From the NCBI GenBank assembly GCA_017557185.1, contig JAFZAP010000096.1, forward strand, positions 1 to 64,000: 64,000 nt of DNA, in the 5' to 3' direction. Under the pieces are notes generated by a model. The model did not search any database. It was not told where the DNA came from and saw only the letters and a program-made list of their open reading frames with translations. A program made the translations under genes and the position numbers. The DNA comes from Prevotella sp. GTDB taxonomy: Bacteria > Bacteroidota > Bacteroidia > Bacteroidales > Bacteroidaceae. This document shows positions 25,680-35,314 of this stretch, one piece after another (position 1 is the stretch's first letter; every line of letters starts with the position of its first letter).

Positions 25680-26510
25680 TTAGAGTGTATAGGCCTGCTC
25701 CTTCACCCACTGTGCCCACTGCACGGGCGTCTTCGACTTGTCGAATGTCTGCCAGGGGATGGGCTTGCCGATAGCCACACGGAATGTTTTTCCGACGTTC
25801 TTGTACATCTCGTCGACGAGGAACAGCATCGCCACATTGAACTTCAGGTTCAGGCGCTTGCACCAGTTGGCGATGTTGTAGAATTTATCGGAATTCTGCC
25901 CGCCGAAGTGGATGGGCACGATGTCGCGCTGCGTCTCGACGCTCTTGCTGACGAAGGTTTTCTTCCAGTCGAGGTCGCGAATCTCACCGTCGGGCTGTTT
26001 GCGGGAGCACAGGCCTGCGGGGAACATGAGCATGTGGTGATCGGACTTGAAGCCCGCCTCAACCATAGCTGGGAAGTCGCGGCTCTGCTTGCCGGTCTTG
26101 TTGATGGGGATGCAGAGAGGAGCAAGTCCCGGGAGGTTCATGAGCAGGTCGTTGACGAGATAGCGGAAATTGCCGTCGTAGTGTTCGCCGATGATGCTGC
26201 CGAGGGCAACGCCGTCGATGCCGCCCAGCGGGTGGTTGGAAACAAAGGTGTAAAGGCGTCCGTCGTCCTTGGCGGGCAGATTCTCCTCGCCCTCGATTTG
26301 AAGTGTCATCTCCAGATAGTCCACACACGCCTTCAGCCAAGGCGTTCCCGTCAGTTCGCGACTCTCCCAGAGGAAGGCGTTCACGCGGTCCTGATGGATG
26401 GTTTTCTTCAACCACGACACAGCCGGTTTGGGCACCCATTTAGCCTTGTCACCCATTTTGTCGCGCAACACCTTGTCGATGTCAATAGTCTTTTGTATCG
26501 TTTCGCTCAT
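25680..26510 (-). CDS. glsA: Glycine lipid O-acyltransferase (PlsC-like)
   Basis: A 276-aa 1-acyl-glycerol-3-phosphate acyltransferase-like protein that, by homology with Bacteroides GlsA, adds the second acyl chain to N-acylglycine. Seen: the acyl-acceptor/catalytic motif SNHPLGGIDG, then CIPINKTGKQSRDFPAM and FPAGLCSRKQ, the expected order of the family's blocks. No transmembrane helix is obvious, so it probably binds the membrane peripherally. It is the first gene of the glsA-glsB pair. Confidence 0.85.
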   Translation of the reverse strand: MSETIQKTIDIDKVLRDKMGDKAKWVPKPAVSWLKKTIHQDRVNAFLWESRELTGTPWLKACVDYLEMTLQIEGEENLPAKDDGRLYTFVSNHPLGGIDGVALGSIIGEHYDGNFRYLVNDLLMNLPGLAPLCIPINKTGKQSRDFPAMVEAGFKSDHHMLMFPAGLCSRKQPDGEIRDLDWKKTFVSKSVETQRDIVPIHFGGQNSDKFYNIANWCKRLNLKFNVAMLFLVDEMYKNVGKTFRVAIGKPIPWQTFDKSKTPVQWAQWVKEQAYTL

Positions 26511-26579
26511 GATTCAGAGTGTTCCTCGTTCATGTGAGAAAATTAGGTTTTGATGAAGAGATTTTCCTCTTACAAAATG

Positions 26580-26587
26580 CAAATATA
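26580..26587 (-). promoter_or_regulatory. -7 element for glsA-glsB
   Basis: The minus strand reads TATATTTG about 69 bp before the glsA ATG. A TTTG lies closer than usual upstream, so the -33 match is poor. Confidence 0.45.
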
Positions 26588-26828
26588 GCAAAAAAAATAC
26601 AAAGTGCGCATTTTTTCGGAAAAAAAGTTGCTTACAGACATCATTTTCGGTGTTTTTCGCCTCTTTTCGTCAAATTGAAAGCAGTAGCCGTCGCATGTTA
26701 CTACTTAGCGGAGGTGATGAAGGAAATGACGGATTTTGTTGTCATGAGGGCGCGATTTGCACCGAAAAACTTGCACGAATTGGCCAAAATGAGCAAAAAG
26801 AGCAGAAATTTTTTGTTAAAAATAAAAA
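26588..26828. other. Non-coding gap between glsA and mraZ
   Basis: About 240 bp with A/T runs and no convincing gene. Short open frames here lack family resemblance and ribosome sites. It contains the divergent upstream regions only. Confidence 0.5.
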
Positions 26829-26874
26829 AAAGTGGAGGAAAGTGGAGGAAAGTGGAGGAAATTGTATAATTTTG
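26829..26874 (+). promoter_or_regulatory. Triple MraZ box and dcw promoter
   Basis: AAAGTGGAGG occurs three times in direct tandem at 26829-26838, 26839-26848 and 26849-26858, exactly the published MraZ box form AAAGTGKN3 with 10-bp period. The -7 element TAATTTTG is at 26867-26874. The boxes take the place of the -33 element, so MraZ probably represses or tunes this promoter. Confidence 0.85.
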
Positions 26875-26903
26875 TAGTCGTTTTCTATTATTAAGAAGTA
26901 CGT

Positions 26904-27362
26904 ATGCGTTTTTTAGGAAATATAGAAGCAAAAATCGACGCAAAGGGACGCGCGTTCCTGCCAGCCGTTTTCCGCAAGGTGCTACAGACATCGGGCGAGG
27001 AAAACCTCGTGTTGCGCAAGGACGTGTTTGAGGACTGCCTGGTGCTCTATCCCGAAAGCGTCTGGAACGAGCAGATGGACCTGGTGCGCTCGCGGCTGAA
27101 CCGCTATAACCAGCAGCACCAGAAGATTTTCCGTCAGTTTGTTTCGCAAGTGGAGTTGCTGACGCTCGACGGCAACGGCCGTTTCCTGATTCCTAAGCGC
27201 TACCTGCAGCTGGCTGAAATACAGCAGTCCATCAAGTTCACCGGAAATGGCGACACCATCGAAATCTGGGCCGCCGAAAAGGTGGAAGCCTCGATGATGA
27301 CACCTGACGACTTCGGCGCAGCTATGCAGAGTGTGATGGATGGAGAGCTGCCGCTGTACTGA
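26904..27362 (+). CDS. mraZ: Division and cell wall cluster regulator MraZ
   Basis: A 152-aa AbrB-like DNA-binding protein that forms ring-shaped multimers and controls the dcw operon by binding its own promoter. Two SpoVT/AbrB-like repeats are visible: AKIDAKGRAFLPAVFRK (residues about 9-25) and LTLDGNGRFLIPKRYL (about 86-101). The tandem boxes 30-75 bp upstream are its expected targets. First gene of the cluster, 32 bp before rsmH. Confidence 0.97.
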   Translation: MRFLGNIEAKIDAKGRAFLPAVFRKVLQTSGEENLVLRKDVFEDCLVLYPESVWNEQMDLVRSRLNRYNQQHQKIFRQFVSQVELLTLDGNGRFLIPKRYLQLAEIQQSIKFTGNGDTIEIWAAEKVEASMMTPDDFGAAMQSVMDGELPLY

Positions 27363-27394
27363 CCGTCGACAGGCAGGAGCTAGTGCCAAATGGT

Positions 27395-28345
27395 ATGAAT
27401 GCCACACAACCAATGATTATTACAACCGAAACATATCACGTCCCTGTGCTACTCAAGGAGAGCATCGACGGCCTGAACATCAGGCCGAATGGCGTCTATG
27501 TTGACGTGACGTTCGGAGGTGGTGGTCATTCGCGAGAGATCCTGAGCAGGCTGGGCGCAGAGGGACACCTCTACAGCTTCGACCAGGATGCCGATGCCGA
27601 AAAGAACATCGTCGATGACGACCGGTTCACGTTCGTTCGCTCGAACTTCAGGTATCTGAAGAACTGGATGCGATTCTACGGTGTTGACCACATCGACGGT
27701 CTGCTGGCCGACCTCGGCGTGTCGAGTCACCACTTCGACGATGCCACACGCGGTTTCTCATTCCGCTTCGAGGCTCCGCTGGACATGCGAATGAACAAAC
27801 GGGCAGGCACAACGGCTGCCGAGGTGCTGAACAACTATCCCGAGCAGCAGCTGGCCGACGTCTTCTACCTGTATGGTGAGCTGAAGACCGCCCGCCGCAT
27901 CGCCGCAGCTGTGGTGAAAGCCCGCTCGCTGAAGCCTCTGGAGACCACCGGAGAACTCATGCAGCTGGCTGAGCCGTTGCTGGGACGCGGAGGCAAGGGC
28001 GACGACAGAGGTGTGAAGAAGGATATGGCGAAACTCTTCCAGGCGTTGCGTATCGAGGTGAATCACGAGATGGACGCCCTGCGTGAGATGCTGCTTGCCG
28101 CTACAGAACTTCTGTGCGAAGGCGGTCGCCTGTCGGTCATCACCTATCACTCGCTGGAGGACCGCATCGTGAAGAACGTGATGAAGTCGGGTAATGTAGA
28201 AGGACGCGTCGAGCAAGACTTCTTCGGCCGCATCAGCAGTCCTTTCGTGCAGGTGAACGGTAAGGTGATTACCCCCGACCCCGACGAGCAGGAACGCAAC
28301 CCCCGCAGCCGTAGTGCCAAACTGCGCATCGCCGAGAAATGCTGA
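27395..28345 (+). CDS. rsmH: 16S rRNA m4C1402 methyltransferase
   Basis: Methylates N4 of C1402 in 16S rRNA with S-adenosylmethionine. The protein of about 316 aa has the SAM loop VDVTFGGGGHSREIL, DGLLADLGVSSHHFD, GFSFRFEAPLDMRM, and VITYHSLEDRIVK near the C-terminus. I chose ATG 27395; GTG 27383 and ATG 27413 are alternatives because the GGAG box at 27375 spaces poorly with the GTG. It overlaps nothing but ends 29 bp before ftsL. Confidence 0.95.
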   Translation: MNATQPMIITTETYHVPVLLKESIDGLNIRPNGVYVDVTFGGGGHSREILSRLGAEGHLYSFDQDADAEKNIVDDDRFTFVRSNFRYLKNWMRFYGVDHIDGLLADLGVSSHHFDDATRGFSFRFEAPLDMRMNKRAGTTAAEVLNNYPEQQLADVFYLYGELKTARRIAAAVVKARSLKPLETTGELMQLAEPLLGRGGKGDDRGVKKDMAKLFQALRIEVNHEMDALREMLLAATELLCEGGRLSVITYHSLEDRIVKNVMKSGNVEGRVEQDFFGRISSPFVQVNGKVITPDPDEQERNPRSRSAKLRIAEKC

Positions 28346-28373
28346 AGTGACTTCCTCAAAAAAGATTAAAGAG

Positions 28374-28880
28374 ATGGACGAGACAAAAGAAAGAAAGAAC
28401 AGCCCGAAGCTGACGATAGAAGAGGCCGCTGCCCCGGAGAAAGCCGAGGTGAAGGAAATGCCTGAGACGGAAGCAAAGGAGAAGAGTGCCAACGAGGCTC
28501 CTACGCTGAAGGAGGTCATTCGTGAGCAGGCCATCGAGGACGAGGCCCCGATGTCGAAGACGTTCACCCTGGGAAAGATTCTCGGTGGTGATATCCTGAC
28601 GACTCAGACCATGCGCCGGCAGATATGGCTGTTTATCCTCATCACCTTCTTCGTTGTCCTGTATATCTCTAACCGCTACAACTGCCAGCAGGATCTCATC
28701 CAGATCGACAAGCTGCAGAAAGAACTGCAGGCCGCGAAGTACAAGGCTCTCTCGACGAGCAGCCAACTGACGGAGAAAAGCCGCGAGAGTCGTGTGCTGG
28801 AGATGCTGCAGGCCAACAACGACAGCCTGCTGAAGATACCCAGTCAGCCGGCTTACATCATCCAGATTCCTGATGAATAG
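28374..28880 (+). CDS. ftsL: FtsL-like cell division protein
   Basis: A 168-aa bitopic membrane protein in the usual ftsL place between rsmH and ftsI. It has a charged cytoplasmic part of about 80 residues rich in Lys/Glu, one helix (IWLFILITFFVVLYISNRY) and a periplasmic coiled coil with leucine heptads (LIQIDKLQKELQAAKYKAL). FtsL links FtsB/FtsQ to the FtsWI synthase. The start ATG 28374 follows AAAGAG; earlier in-frame GTG codons overlap the rsmH end. The cytoplasmic part is longer than in E. coli, as usual in Bacteroidota. Confidence 0.85.
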   Translation: MDETKERKNSPKLTIEEAAAPEKAEVKEMPETEAKEKSANEAPTLKEVIREQAIEDEAPMSKTFTLGKILGGDILTTQTMRRQIWLFILITFFVVLYISNRYNCQQDLIQIDKLQKELQAAKYKALSTSSQLTEKSRESRVLEMLQANNDSLLKIPSQPAYIIQIPDE

Positions 28881-28934
28881 ATGAACGAGAACGAAGAAAA
28901 TGATTATCTGACGCAAAAGAAGAATTGACAACGT

Positions 28935-31160
28935 ATGAGTAAGTTTGACCATAAGAAAATCATGCCCCGCTATAGCTTCATCGTCATCGTGATGACGCTG
29001 CTGGCTACTGCTGTGGTGGGCAAGACCCTATATATCATGACGGCGAAGCGCGACTATTGGATGCAGGTTGCCGACCGCGTGAAGAAAGACAGCGTGAGCG
29101 TGAAGCCCAACCGCGGAAACATCCTGTCGTGCGATGGACAGCTGATGGCTTCATCGCTGCCTGAGTTTAAGATGTTCATCGACTTCCAGGCATTGCGCGC
29201 AGCAGGCAACGACTCGCTGTGGGATGCCAAGCTGGATACCATCTGTCTCCGCCTGAGTCAGATTTTCCCGGAGAAGTCGGCAGAGGCTTTCAAGCAGCAT
29301 CTGGAAGAAGGCCGACACAAAGTGCAGAAGGATGGTTCGGAGGGTTCGCGCCACTGGCCCATCTGGAGCCGTCGTGTCGATTTCAATACCTTCTCGGAAG
29401 TGAAGGCTCTCCCGATATTCAACTTCCCGTTCAACACGGAGAGCTCTGACGGCGACTATATTGTCAGGTCTTCGTTCCGGAGCGGTTTCAACATCGAGGA
29501 ATACAACGCCCGCCAACGTCCGTTCGGATCGGCAGCAGGTCGTACTATCGGCACGATGTACGGCAGCAAGGACTCCGCGCGCTTCGGCCTGGAGCTCAGC
29601 TACGACAGCATCCTGCGTGGTGAGAATGGTATCATCCATCGCCGGAAGGTGCTCAACAAGTTCCTCGACATCATGGATACCCCGCCGGTGGACGGTGCTG
29701 ATATCGTGACCACGATCGACGTAGGCATTCAGGACTTGGCAGAGCGAGCCGTCATCGACGAGTTGAAACTCATCAACGGTAACGTAGGTGTGGCCCTCGT
29801 GATGGAGGTGCAGACGGGCGACATCAAGGCTATCGTGAACATGGAGAAATGTAGCGACGGTGAATATCGCGAGATCAAGAACCACGCTGTCAGCGACCTG
29901 TTGGAGCCCGGTTCGGTGTTCAAAACGGCAAGCATCCTGGTCTGCCTCGATGAAGGCAAGTGCGACACAACGAAGCGTGTGGAGACAGCGGGTGGTGTGT
30001 GGCCGATGTATGGCCGTCAGATGAAAGACCACAACTGGCGCAAAGGCGGTTATGGCATGCTGACGCTGCCGCAGACGCTGCATTACAGTTCGAACATCGG
30101 TGTCAGTCGCATCGTCGACGAATACTACCACAGCCATCCAGAGAAGTTCGTGGAGGCCCTCTACCGCACGGGTATTGCCGACGACCTCGAGATTCCACTC
30201 ATGGGTTCGTCGCCCGCCCGTATCCGTATGCCGAAAATGGACAAGACCGGCCGCCACTGGGCCAACTGGAGCAATACCGCCCTGCCTTGGATGTCGATAG
30301 GCTACGAGACACAGGTGCCGCCCATCTCTACGCTCACCTTCTACAACGCTATTGCCAACAACGGGCGCATGATGAAGCCCCGCTTCGTGAAACAGGTGAT
30401 GAAAAACGGCCAAATCATTGCCGAATATCCGCCTGTGGTGATGCGCGAACACATTGCGAAGCCGGAGACCATCAAGAAGATGCAGACCATCCTGGAACAA
30501 GTGGTGAGCATCGGACTCGGTAAGAAGGCTGGCTCGAAATCGTTCAAGGTGGCAGGCAAGACCGGTACGGCTCAGATTTCGCACGGTACCGGCGGCTACC
30601 ACTCCGGCACGATGCAATACCTGCTTTCCTTCTGCGGGTTCTTCCCCGCTGACGCTCCGCGCTATTCGTGCATCGTCTGCATACAGAAGTCGGGCCTTCC
30701 TGCCTCGGGTGGCGGTATGTCGGGCGTTGTGTTCCATCACATCTCTGAGGGAATCCTTGCCCAAAACCTGAAACTCGACGTGAAGGATTCGCGCGACTCT
30801 GCATCAATCCTCATCCCTGACGTGAAGAACGGCAATCTCGGTTCGGCTGGCTACGTGTTGTCGCACCTCGGATTCAGCGCCAACACCGACTGGACAGGAT
30901 CGTTCACCGAAGGAAATCCCATCTGGGGAAAGGCTGAGAACAAGCAGAACAAGCAGATAGCATTGAACCGCGAGGAAGAGTCGTCGAAGTCTGTCATCCC
31001 CGACGTCAGAGGAATGGGCGCCAGAGACGCGGTGTATCAGATAGAACGTCGAGGCGTGCGCGTGGTCCTGAGGGGTCGCGGCCACGTGACGAAACAGAGT
31101 CTGGAGCCGGGTCATCAAATCAAGAAGGGCGAGATCTGCGAACTGCAACTGGAAGTGTAA
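28935..31160 (+). CDS. ftsI: Septal peptidoglycan transpeptidase (PBP3-type) with PASTA domain
   Basis: Crosslinks septal peptidoglycan together with FtsW. The 741-aa protein has one N-terminal helix (FIVIVMTLLATAVVGKTLYI), a dimerisation domain (KPNRGNILSCDGQLMA) and the transpeptidase domain with S327-V-F-K330, S385-S-N and K542-T-G. A C-terminal PASTA domain (VIPDVRGMGARDAVYQ ... GHQIKKG) is present. The long linker before PASTA (residues about 625-685) is Lys/Glu rich. The position after ftsL and before murE fits the cluster. Confidence 0.97.
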   Translation: MSKFDHKKIMPRYSFIVIVMTLLATAVVGKTLYIMTAKRDYWMQVADRVKKDSVSVKPNRGNILSCDGQLMASSLPEFKMFIDFQALRAAGNDSLWDAKLDTICLRLSQIFPEKSAEAFKQHLEEGRHKVQKDGSEGSRHWPIWSRRVDFNTFSEVKALPIFNFPFNTESSDGDYIVRSSFRSGFNIEEYNARQRPFGSAAGRTIGTMYGSKDSARFGLELSYDSILRGENGIIHRRKVLNKFLDIMDTPPVDGADIVTTIDVGIQDLAERAVIDELKLINGNVGVALVMEVQTGDIKAIVNMEKCSDGEYREIKNHAVSDLLEPGSVFKTASILVCLDEGKCDTTKRVETAGGVWPMYGRQMKDHNWRKGGYGMLTLPQTLHYSSNIGVSRIVDEYYHSHPEKFVEALYRTGIADDLEIPLMGSSPARIRMPKMDKTGRHWANWSNTALPWMSIGYETQVPPISTLTFYNAIANNGRMMKPRFVKQVMKNGQIIAEYPPVVMREHIAKPETIKKMQTILEQVVSIGLGKKAGSKSFKVAGKTGTAQISHGTGGYHSGTMQYLLSFCGFFPADAPRYSCIVCIQKSGLPASGGGMSGVVFHHISEGILAQNLKLDVKDSRDSASILIPDVKNGNLGSAGYVLSHLGFSANTDWTGSFTEGNPIWGKAENKQNKQIALNREEESSKSVIPDVRGMGARDAVYQIERRGVRVVLRGRGHVTKQSLEPGHQIKKGEICELQLEV

Positions 31161-31182
31161 AAAAGAAAAGAATCTGTGAGAT

Positions 31183-32631
31183 ATGAAACTTAGCGAACTG
31201 CTTAAGAACATCAAGCCGACCGCTGTTGTCGGCGATAGTGAGATTGAGGTTACCGGCGTGGAGATAGACTCTCGCAAGGTCACGCAGGGTAGTCTCTTCG
31301 TAGCGATGAAAGGCACACAGGTGGATGGTCATCGCTTCATTCCCAAGGCCATCGAGCAGGGTGCCGCCGCCGTGCTTTGTGAGGAACTGCCTGACGAAAC
31401 GGGTGATGTAACCTTCGTGCAGGTGCCTTCTACGGAGGACGCTGTCGGACCCGTTGCCACACTTTTCTTTGGCGATCCGTCGAGGAAACTGAAGCTGGTC
31501 GGCGTCACGGGAACGAACGGAAAGACCACTATCGCCACCTTATTATATAATATGTTCCGCAAAATGGGGCATAAATGCGGTCTGCTCTCCACCGTCTGCA
31601 ACTTTATCGAGGACGAGGCGGTGCCCGCTTCGCACACTACACCCGACGCCATCGAGCTCAACCGTCTGTTGGCACGAATGGTCGATGCCGGTTGCGACTA
31701 CGCCTTCATGGAGTGTTCCAGCCACGCTATCGCACAGAAGCGTATCGGCGGACTGCAGTTTGCAGGTGGTCTGTTCACGAACCTCACACGCGATCATCTG
31801 GATTATCATAAGACTTTCGAGAACTATCGTGATGCCAAGAAGGCCTTCTTCGACATGCTGCCCAAGACAGCGTTTGCTATCACGAACCTCGATGACAAGA
31901 ACGGACTGTTCATGGTGCAGAACACCCGTGCTACCGTGAAGACCTATTCCACCCGCGCGATGGCCGACTTCCGCGCCCGCATCCTGGAATGTCACTTCGA
32001 GGGAATGTATCTCGAGGTAGATGGTCGGGAGGTAGGCGTGCAGTTCATCGGAAAGTTCAATGTTTCCAACCTGTTGGCTGTCTATGGAGCCGCCGTCATG
32101 CTCGGCAAGCAGCCGGAGGACATCCTGGTGACGCTGAGCACGCTGCATAGCGTGAGCGGACGTCTGGAACCGCTCTACTCCCCCGAAGGCTTTACAGCGA
32201 TCGTCGACTATGCCCACACGCCCGATGCTTTGGAGAATGTGCTCAATGCCATTCATGAAGTGCTTAATGGAAAGGGAAGCGTCATCACTGTATGCGGAGC
32301 CGGCGGCAATCGCGACAAAGGGAAGCGCCCGCTGATGGCACAGGAAGCCGTTCGACAGAGCGACCGAGTCATCATTACCAGCGACAATCCCCGCTTCGAG
32401 GAGCCACAGGCCATCATCGACGACATGCTGGCAGGCCTCGACCAGAAGCAGATGAAGAAGGTGCTGAGCATCGTCGACCGCCGTGAAGCCATCCGCACCG
32501 CCTGCATGCTCGCCCAGAAGGGCGATGTGGTCCTTGTGGCCGGAAAGGGACATGAGGACTATCAGGAGATACAAGGTGTGAAGCATCACTTCGACGACAA
32601 GGAAGTGTTGCGCGACATCTTCGCAAAGTGA
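31183..32631 (+). CDS. murE: UDP-MurNAc-tripeptide synthetase, meso-DAP adding
   Basis: Adds the third stem-peptide residue to UDP-MurNAc-L-Ala-D-Glu using ATP. The 482-aa protein has the Mur ligase P-loop [12 protein letters not shown], the HTTPDA and ECSSHA blocks, and the DNPR signature ([10 protein letters not shown]) that marks enzymes selecting meso-diaminopimelate instead of lysine. This agrees with dapB in the window. It starts 22 bp after ftsI. Confidence 0.97.
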   Translation: MKLSELLKNIKPTAVVGDSEIEVTGVEIDSRKVTQGSLFVAMKGTQVDGHRFIPKAIEQGAAAVLCEELPDETGDVTFVQVPSTEDAVGPVATLFFGDPSRKLKLVGVTGTNGKTTIATLLYNMFRKMGHKCGLLSTVCNFIEDEAVPASHTTPDAIELNRLLARMVDAGCDYAFMECSSHAIAQKRIGGLQFAGGLFTNLTRDHLDYHKTFENYRDAKKAFFDMLPKTAFAITNLDDKNGLFMVQNTRATVKTYSTRAMADFRARILECHFEGMYLEVDGREVGVQFIGKFNVSNLLAVYGAAVMLGKQPEDILVTLSTLHSVSGRLEPLYSPEGFTAIVDYAHTPDALENVLNAIHEVLNGKGSVITVCGAGGNRDKGKRPLMAQEAVRQSDRVIITSDNPRFEEPQAIIDDMLAGLDQKQMKKVLSIVDRREAIRTACMLAQKGDVVLVAGKGHEDYQEIQGVKHHFDDKEVLRDIFAK

Positions 32632-32675
32632 CAAGGAGACTAGGTAACAAGGTAACAAAGTAATAAAGTGACATT
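32632..32675. repeat. Short-word tandem leader before mraY
   Basis: The murE-mraY gap repeats AAGGTAACAAAGTAA-type words (GTGACAAGG, AGGTAACAAGG, TAACAAAG, TAATAAAG). Confidence 0.45.
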
Positions 32676-33947
32676 ATGCTATACTATCTGTTTCGTTTCT
32701 TAGAGCAATACGACATACCCGGATCGCGCATGTGGATGTACATCTCGTTCCGCTCACTGCTCACGCTCATTCTCTCGCTGCTCATCTCGGCTTGGTTCGG
32801 CGAACGCTTCATCAAATACATGAAGCGCCGCAAGATTGCTGAGACCGCCCGCGACCGAAGCATTGATCCCTTCGGAGAGAAGAAAGTAGGCGTGCCCACG
32901 ATGGGTGGTATCATCATCGCTGTGAGTATTCTGATACCCGTATTGCTGTTGGGCCGTATGCGCAACATCTATCTGCTGCTCATGATCGGCACCACCGTGT
33001 GGCTTGGATTCCTGGGGTTCCTCGACGACTACATCAAGATTTTCCGACGCAACAAAGAAGGATTGAAGGGCAAATATAAGATTGTGGGACAGGTGTCGAT
33101 CGGACTGATCGTCGGTCTGACGCTCTGGCTCAGCCCTGATGCCGTCATCCATGAGAACATCACGACCGAGAAACAAGGTATCGAAACGGTGGTCACGCAT
33201 AAATCGGAACCTGTGAAATCGCTGAAGACCACGATTCCATTCGTAAAGAACCACAACCTCGGCTACGATGATATGATGTCGTTCTGCGGCAAACACAAGA
33301 ATGCTGCAGGCTGGATTCTGTTCGTCATCATGACGATTCTGGTGGTGACAGCTGTGTCGAACGGTGCCAACCTCAACGATGGAATGGACGGCATGTGTGC
33401 CGGCAACTCGGCTATCATCGGTGTGGCGCTAGGCATCCTGGCCTATGTGTCGAGCCATATCGAAATGGCCTCCTACCTGAACATCATGTATATACCCGGT
33501 TCGCAGGAACTCGTGGTGTTCCTTTGTGCCTTCATCGGTGCGATGATTGGTTTCCTCTGGTATAACGCCTATCCCGCACAAGTGTTCATGGGCGACACGG
33601 GCTCGCTGATGATTGGCGGCATCATCGGTGTCGGCGCAGTCATCATCCATAAGGAACTGTTGCTGCCCATACTCTGCGGAATCTTCTTCGTGGAGAGCTT
33701 GAGCGTCATTATCCAGACACAGGTGTTCAAGATCAACAAGAGGAAGGGAAAACGCGTGCGTGTGTTCCGTGCTACCCCTATCCACGACAACTTCCGCAAG
33801 TTGGACTCGCAGCTCGATGAGACCAGCACGTATATATTCCGCCAATGGCCCCACCGCCAGTTCCATGAGTCGAAGATCACCGTTCGCTTCTGGATTACCA
33901 CAATCATTCTGGCGGCGCTCACCATTATCACCCTGAAGATGCGATAA
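32676..33947 (+). CDS. mraY: Phospho-MurNAc-pentapeptide transferase
   Basis: Makes lipid I by moving phospho-MurNAc-pentapeptide onto undecaprenyl phosphate. The 423-aa multi-helix membrane protein carries the conserved PTMGG, FLDDYIK and NLNDGMDGMCAG motifs and a C-terminal HDNFRK region. It is about 60 residues longer than the E. coli enzyme, owing to a hydrophilic insertion near residues 155-200 that is usual in Bacteroidota. murF, often between murE and mraY, is absent here. Confidence 0.97.
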   Translation: MLYYLFRFLEQYDIPGSRMWMYISFRSLLTLILSLLISAWFGERFIKYMKRRKIAETARDRSIDPFGEKKVGVPTMGGIIIAVSILIPVLLLGRMRNIYLLLMIGTTVWLGFLGFLDDYIKIFRRNKEGLKGKYKIVGQVSIGLIVGLTLWLSPDAVIHENITTEKQGIETVVTHKSEPVKSLKTTIPFVKNHNLGYDDMMSFCGKHKNAAGWILFVIMTILVVTAVSNGANLNDGMDGMCAGNSAIIGVALGILAYVSSHIEMASYLNIMYIPGSQELVVFLCAFIGAMIGFLWYNAYPAQVFMGDTGSLMIGGIIGVGAVIIHKELLLPILCGIFFVESLSVIIQTQVFKINKRKGKRVRVFRATPIHDNFRKLDSQLDETSTYIFRQWPHRQFHESKITVRFWITTIILAALTIITLKMR

Positions 33948-33979
33948 ACGCATGTTGTTGAAACACAAGAAGATAGAGA

Positions 33980-35314
33980 ATGATGAATAGAATCGTAGTT
34001 TTAGGTGCTGCAGAGAGCGGTGTCGGTGCCGCCATCTTAGCCAAGAAGAAAGGTTTCGACGTGTTTGTTTCGGACATGTCGAACATCAAGGATAAATATA
34101 AGCTGATGCTCAACGAGCGCGGCATCAGCTGGGAAGAGGGACAGCACACCGAGTCGCTGATCCTCAATGCCGATGAGATAGTGAAAAGTCCCGGTATTCC
34201 CGACACGGCTCCGATGGTGAGCAAGGCCATCAAAGCAGGTATCCCCATCATCAGCGAGATCGAGTTTGCCGGCCGCTACACCACATCAAAGATGATCTGC
34301 ATCACAGGTTCAAACGGCAAGACCACGACGACAAGCCTGATCTACCACATCTTCAAGGATGCCGGCTACGATGCCGGGTTGGCTGGCAACATCGGCCATT
34401 CGCTGGCTCTGCAGGTTGCCGAAGAGCCGCACGAATACTACATCATCGAGCTTTCATCGTTCCAGCTCGACAACATGTACGACTTCCGCGCCAACATCGC
34501 CGTGTTGCTCAACATCACGCCCGACCATCTGGATCGCTACGACTTCAACATGCAGAACTATGTCGACTCGAAGATGCGCATTCTGCAAAACCAAACGCAG
34601 GACGATGCCTTCATCTATTGGGCCGACGACCCGATTATCAGCCGCGAGTTGAAGAAATATGATATCAAGGCCGTACAGTGTCCGTTCTCGCTGGTGAAGA
34701 AGGCTGGCGTCATCGGTTATATCGAGGAAGGACAATACAAGCTGGAGTATCCGATGCCGTTCAATATGGAACAGGAGGAGTTGTCGCTCACCGGTACCCA
34801 CAACGTCTATAACTCGCTGGCCGCCGGACTTGCCGCCAACATTGCAGGTATCAAGAAGGAGGTCATCCGCAAGTCGCTGAGCGACTTCCCGGGCGTGGAG
34901 CACCGACTGGAGAAAGTGTGTCGGGTGCGCGGTGTGGACTATATCAACGACTCGAAGGCCACCAATGTCGACGCCTGCTGGTATGCTTTGGAGAGCATGA
35001 AGACTCCCACGATCCTTATCATCGGCGGCAAAGACAAAGGTAATGATTACGATCCCATCAAGCCGCTTGTCAAGCAGAAATGCGTGGGATTGGTGTATCT
35101 GGGTGCCGACAATCAGAAGCTGCATGAGAACTTCGACTCGCTGGGCATTCCCGTACGCGATGTTCATTCCATGAAAGACTGTGTGGCTGCCTGCTACGAG
35201 ATGGCTCGTCCCGGCGACACGGTCCTGCTCTCACCCTGTTGCGCCTCGTTCGACTTGTTCAAGAACATGGAGGATCGCGGCGAACAATTCAAAACACTGG
35301 TTAGGAACTTATGA
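33980..35314 (+). CDS. murD: UDP-MurNAc-alanine D-glutamate ligase
   Basis: Adds D-glutamate to UDP-MurNAc-L-alanine using ATP. The 444-aa protein starts with a Rossmann-like domain (IVVLGAAESGVGAAILA), then the P-loop ITGSNGKTTTTSLI, ELSSFQLD, NITPDHLDRY, and NDSKATN(V)D, all typical of MurD. ATG 33980 and 33983 are adjacent alternatives. Its stop overlaps the ftsW ATG by 4 bp. Confidence 0.97.
   Translation: MMNRIVVLGAAESGVGAAILAKKKGFDVFVSDMSNIKDKYKLMLNERGISWEEGQHTESLILNADEIVKSPGIPDTAPMVSKAIKAGIPIISEIEFAGRYTTSKMICITGSNGKTTTTSLIYHIFKDAGYDAGLAGNIGHSLALQVAEEPHEYYIIELSSFQLDNMYDFRANIAVLLNITPDHLDRYDFNMQNYVDSKMRILQNQTQDDAFIYWADDPIISRELKKYDIKAVQCPFSLVKKAGVIGYIEEGQYKLEYPMPFNMEQEELSLTGTHNVYNSLAAGLAANIAGIKKEVIRKSLSDFPGVEHRLEKVCRVRGVDYINDSKATNVDACWYALESMKTPTILIIGGKDKGNDYDPIKPLVKQKCVGLVYLGADNQKLHENFDSLGIPVRDVHSMKDCVAACYEMARPGDTVLLSPCCASFDLFKNMEDRGEQFKTLVRNL

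Noticed and set aside
26519..26869. 116-codon frame between glsA and mraZ
   Set aside because: It runs through the MraZ boxes and promoter, is rich in Lys/Phe from A/T runs and matches nothing known.
28881..28928. 15-codon frame between ftsL and ftsI
   Set aside because: It starts right after the ftsL stop but is too short, very charged, and has no sign of being a leader peptide or conserved protein.
29151..30764. A 537-codon open frame antisense to ftsI
   Set aside because: It is a shadow caused by codon bias: ftsI on the plus strand has all penicillin-binding protein motifs, and the antisense product resembles no family.
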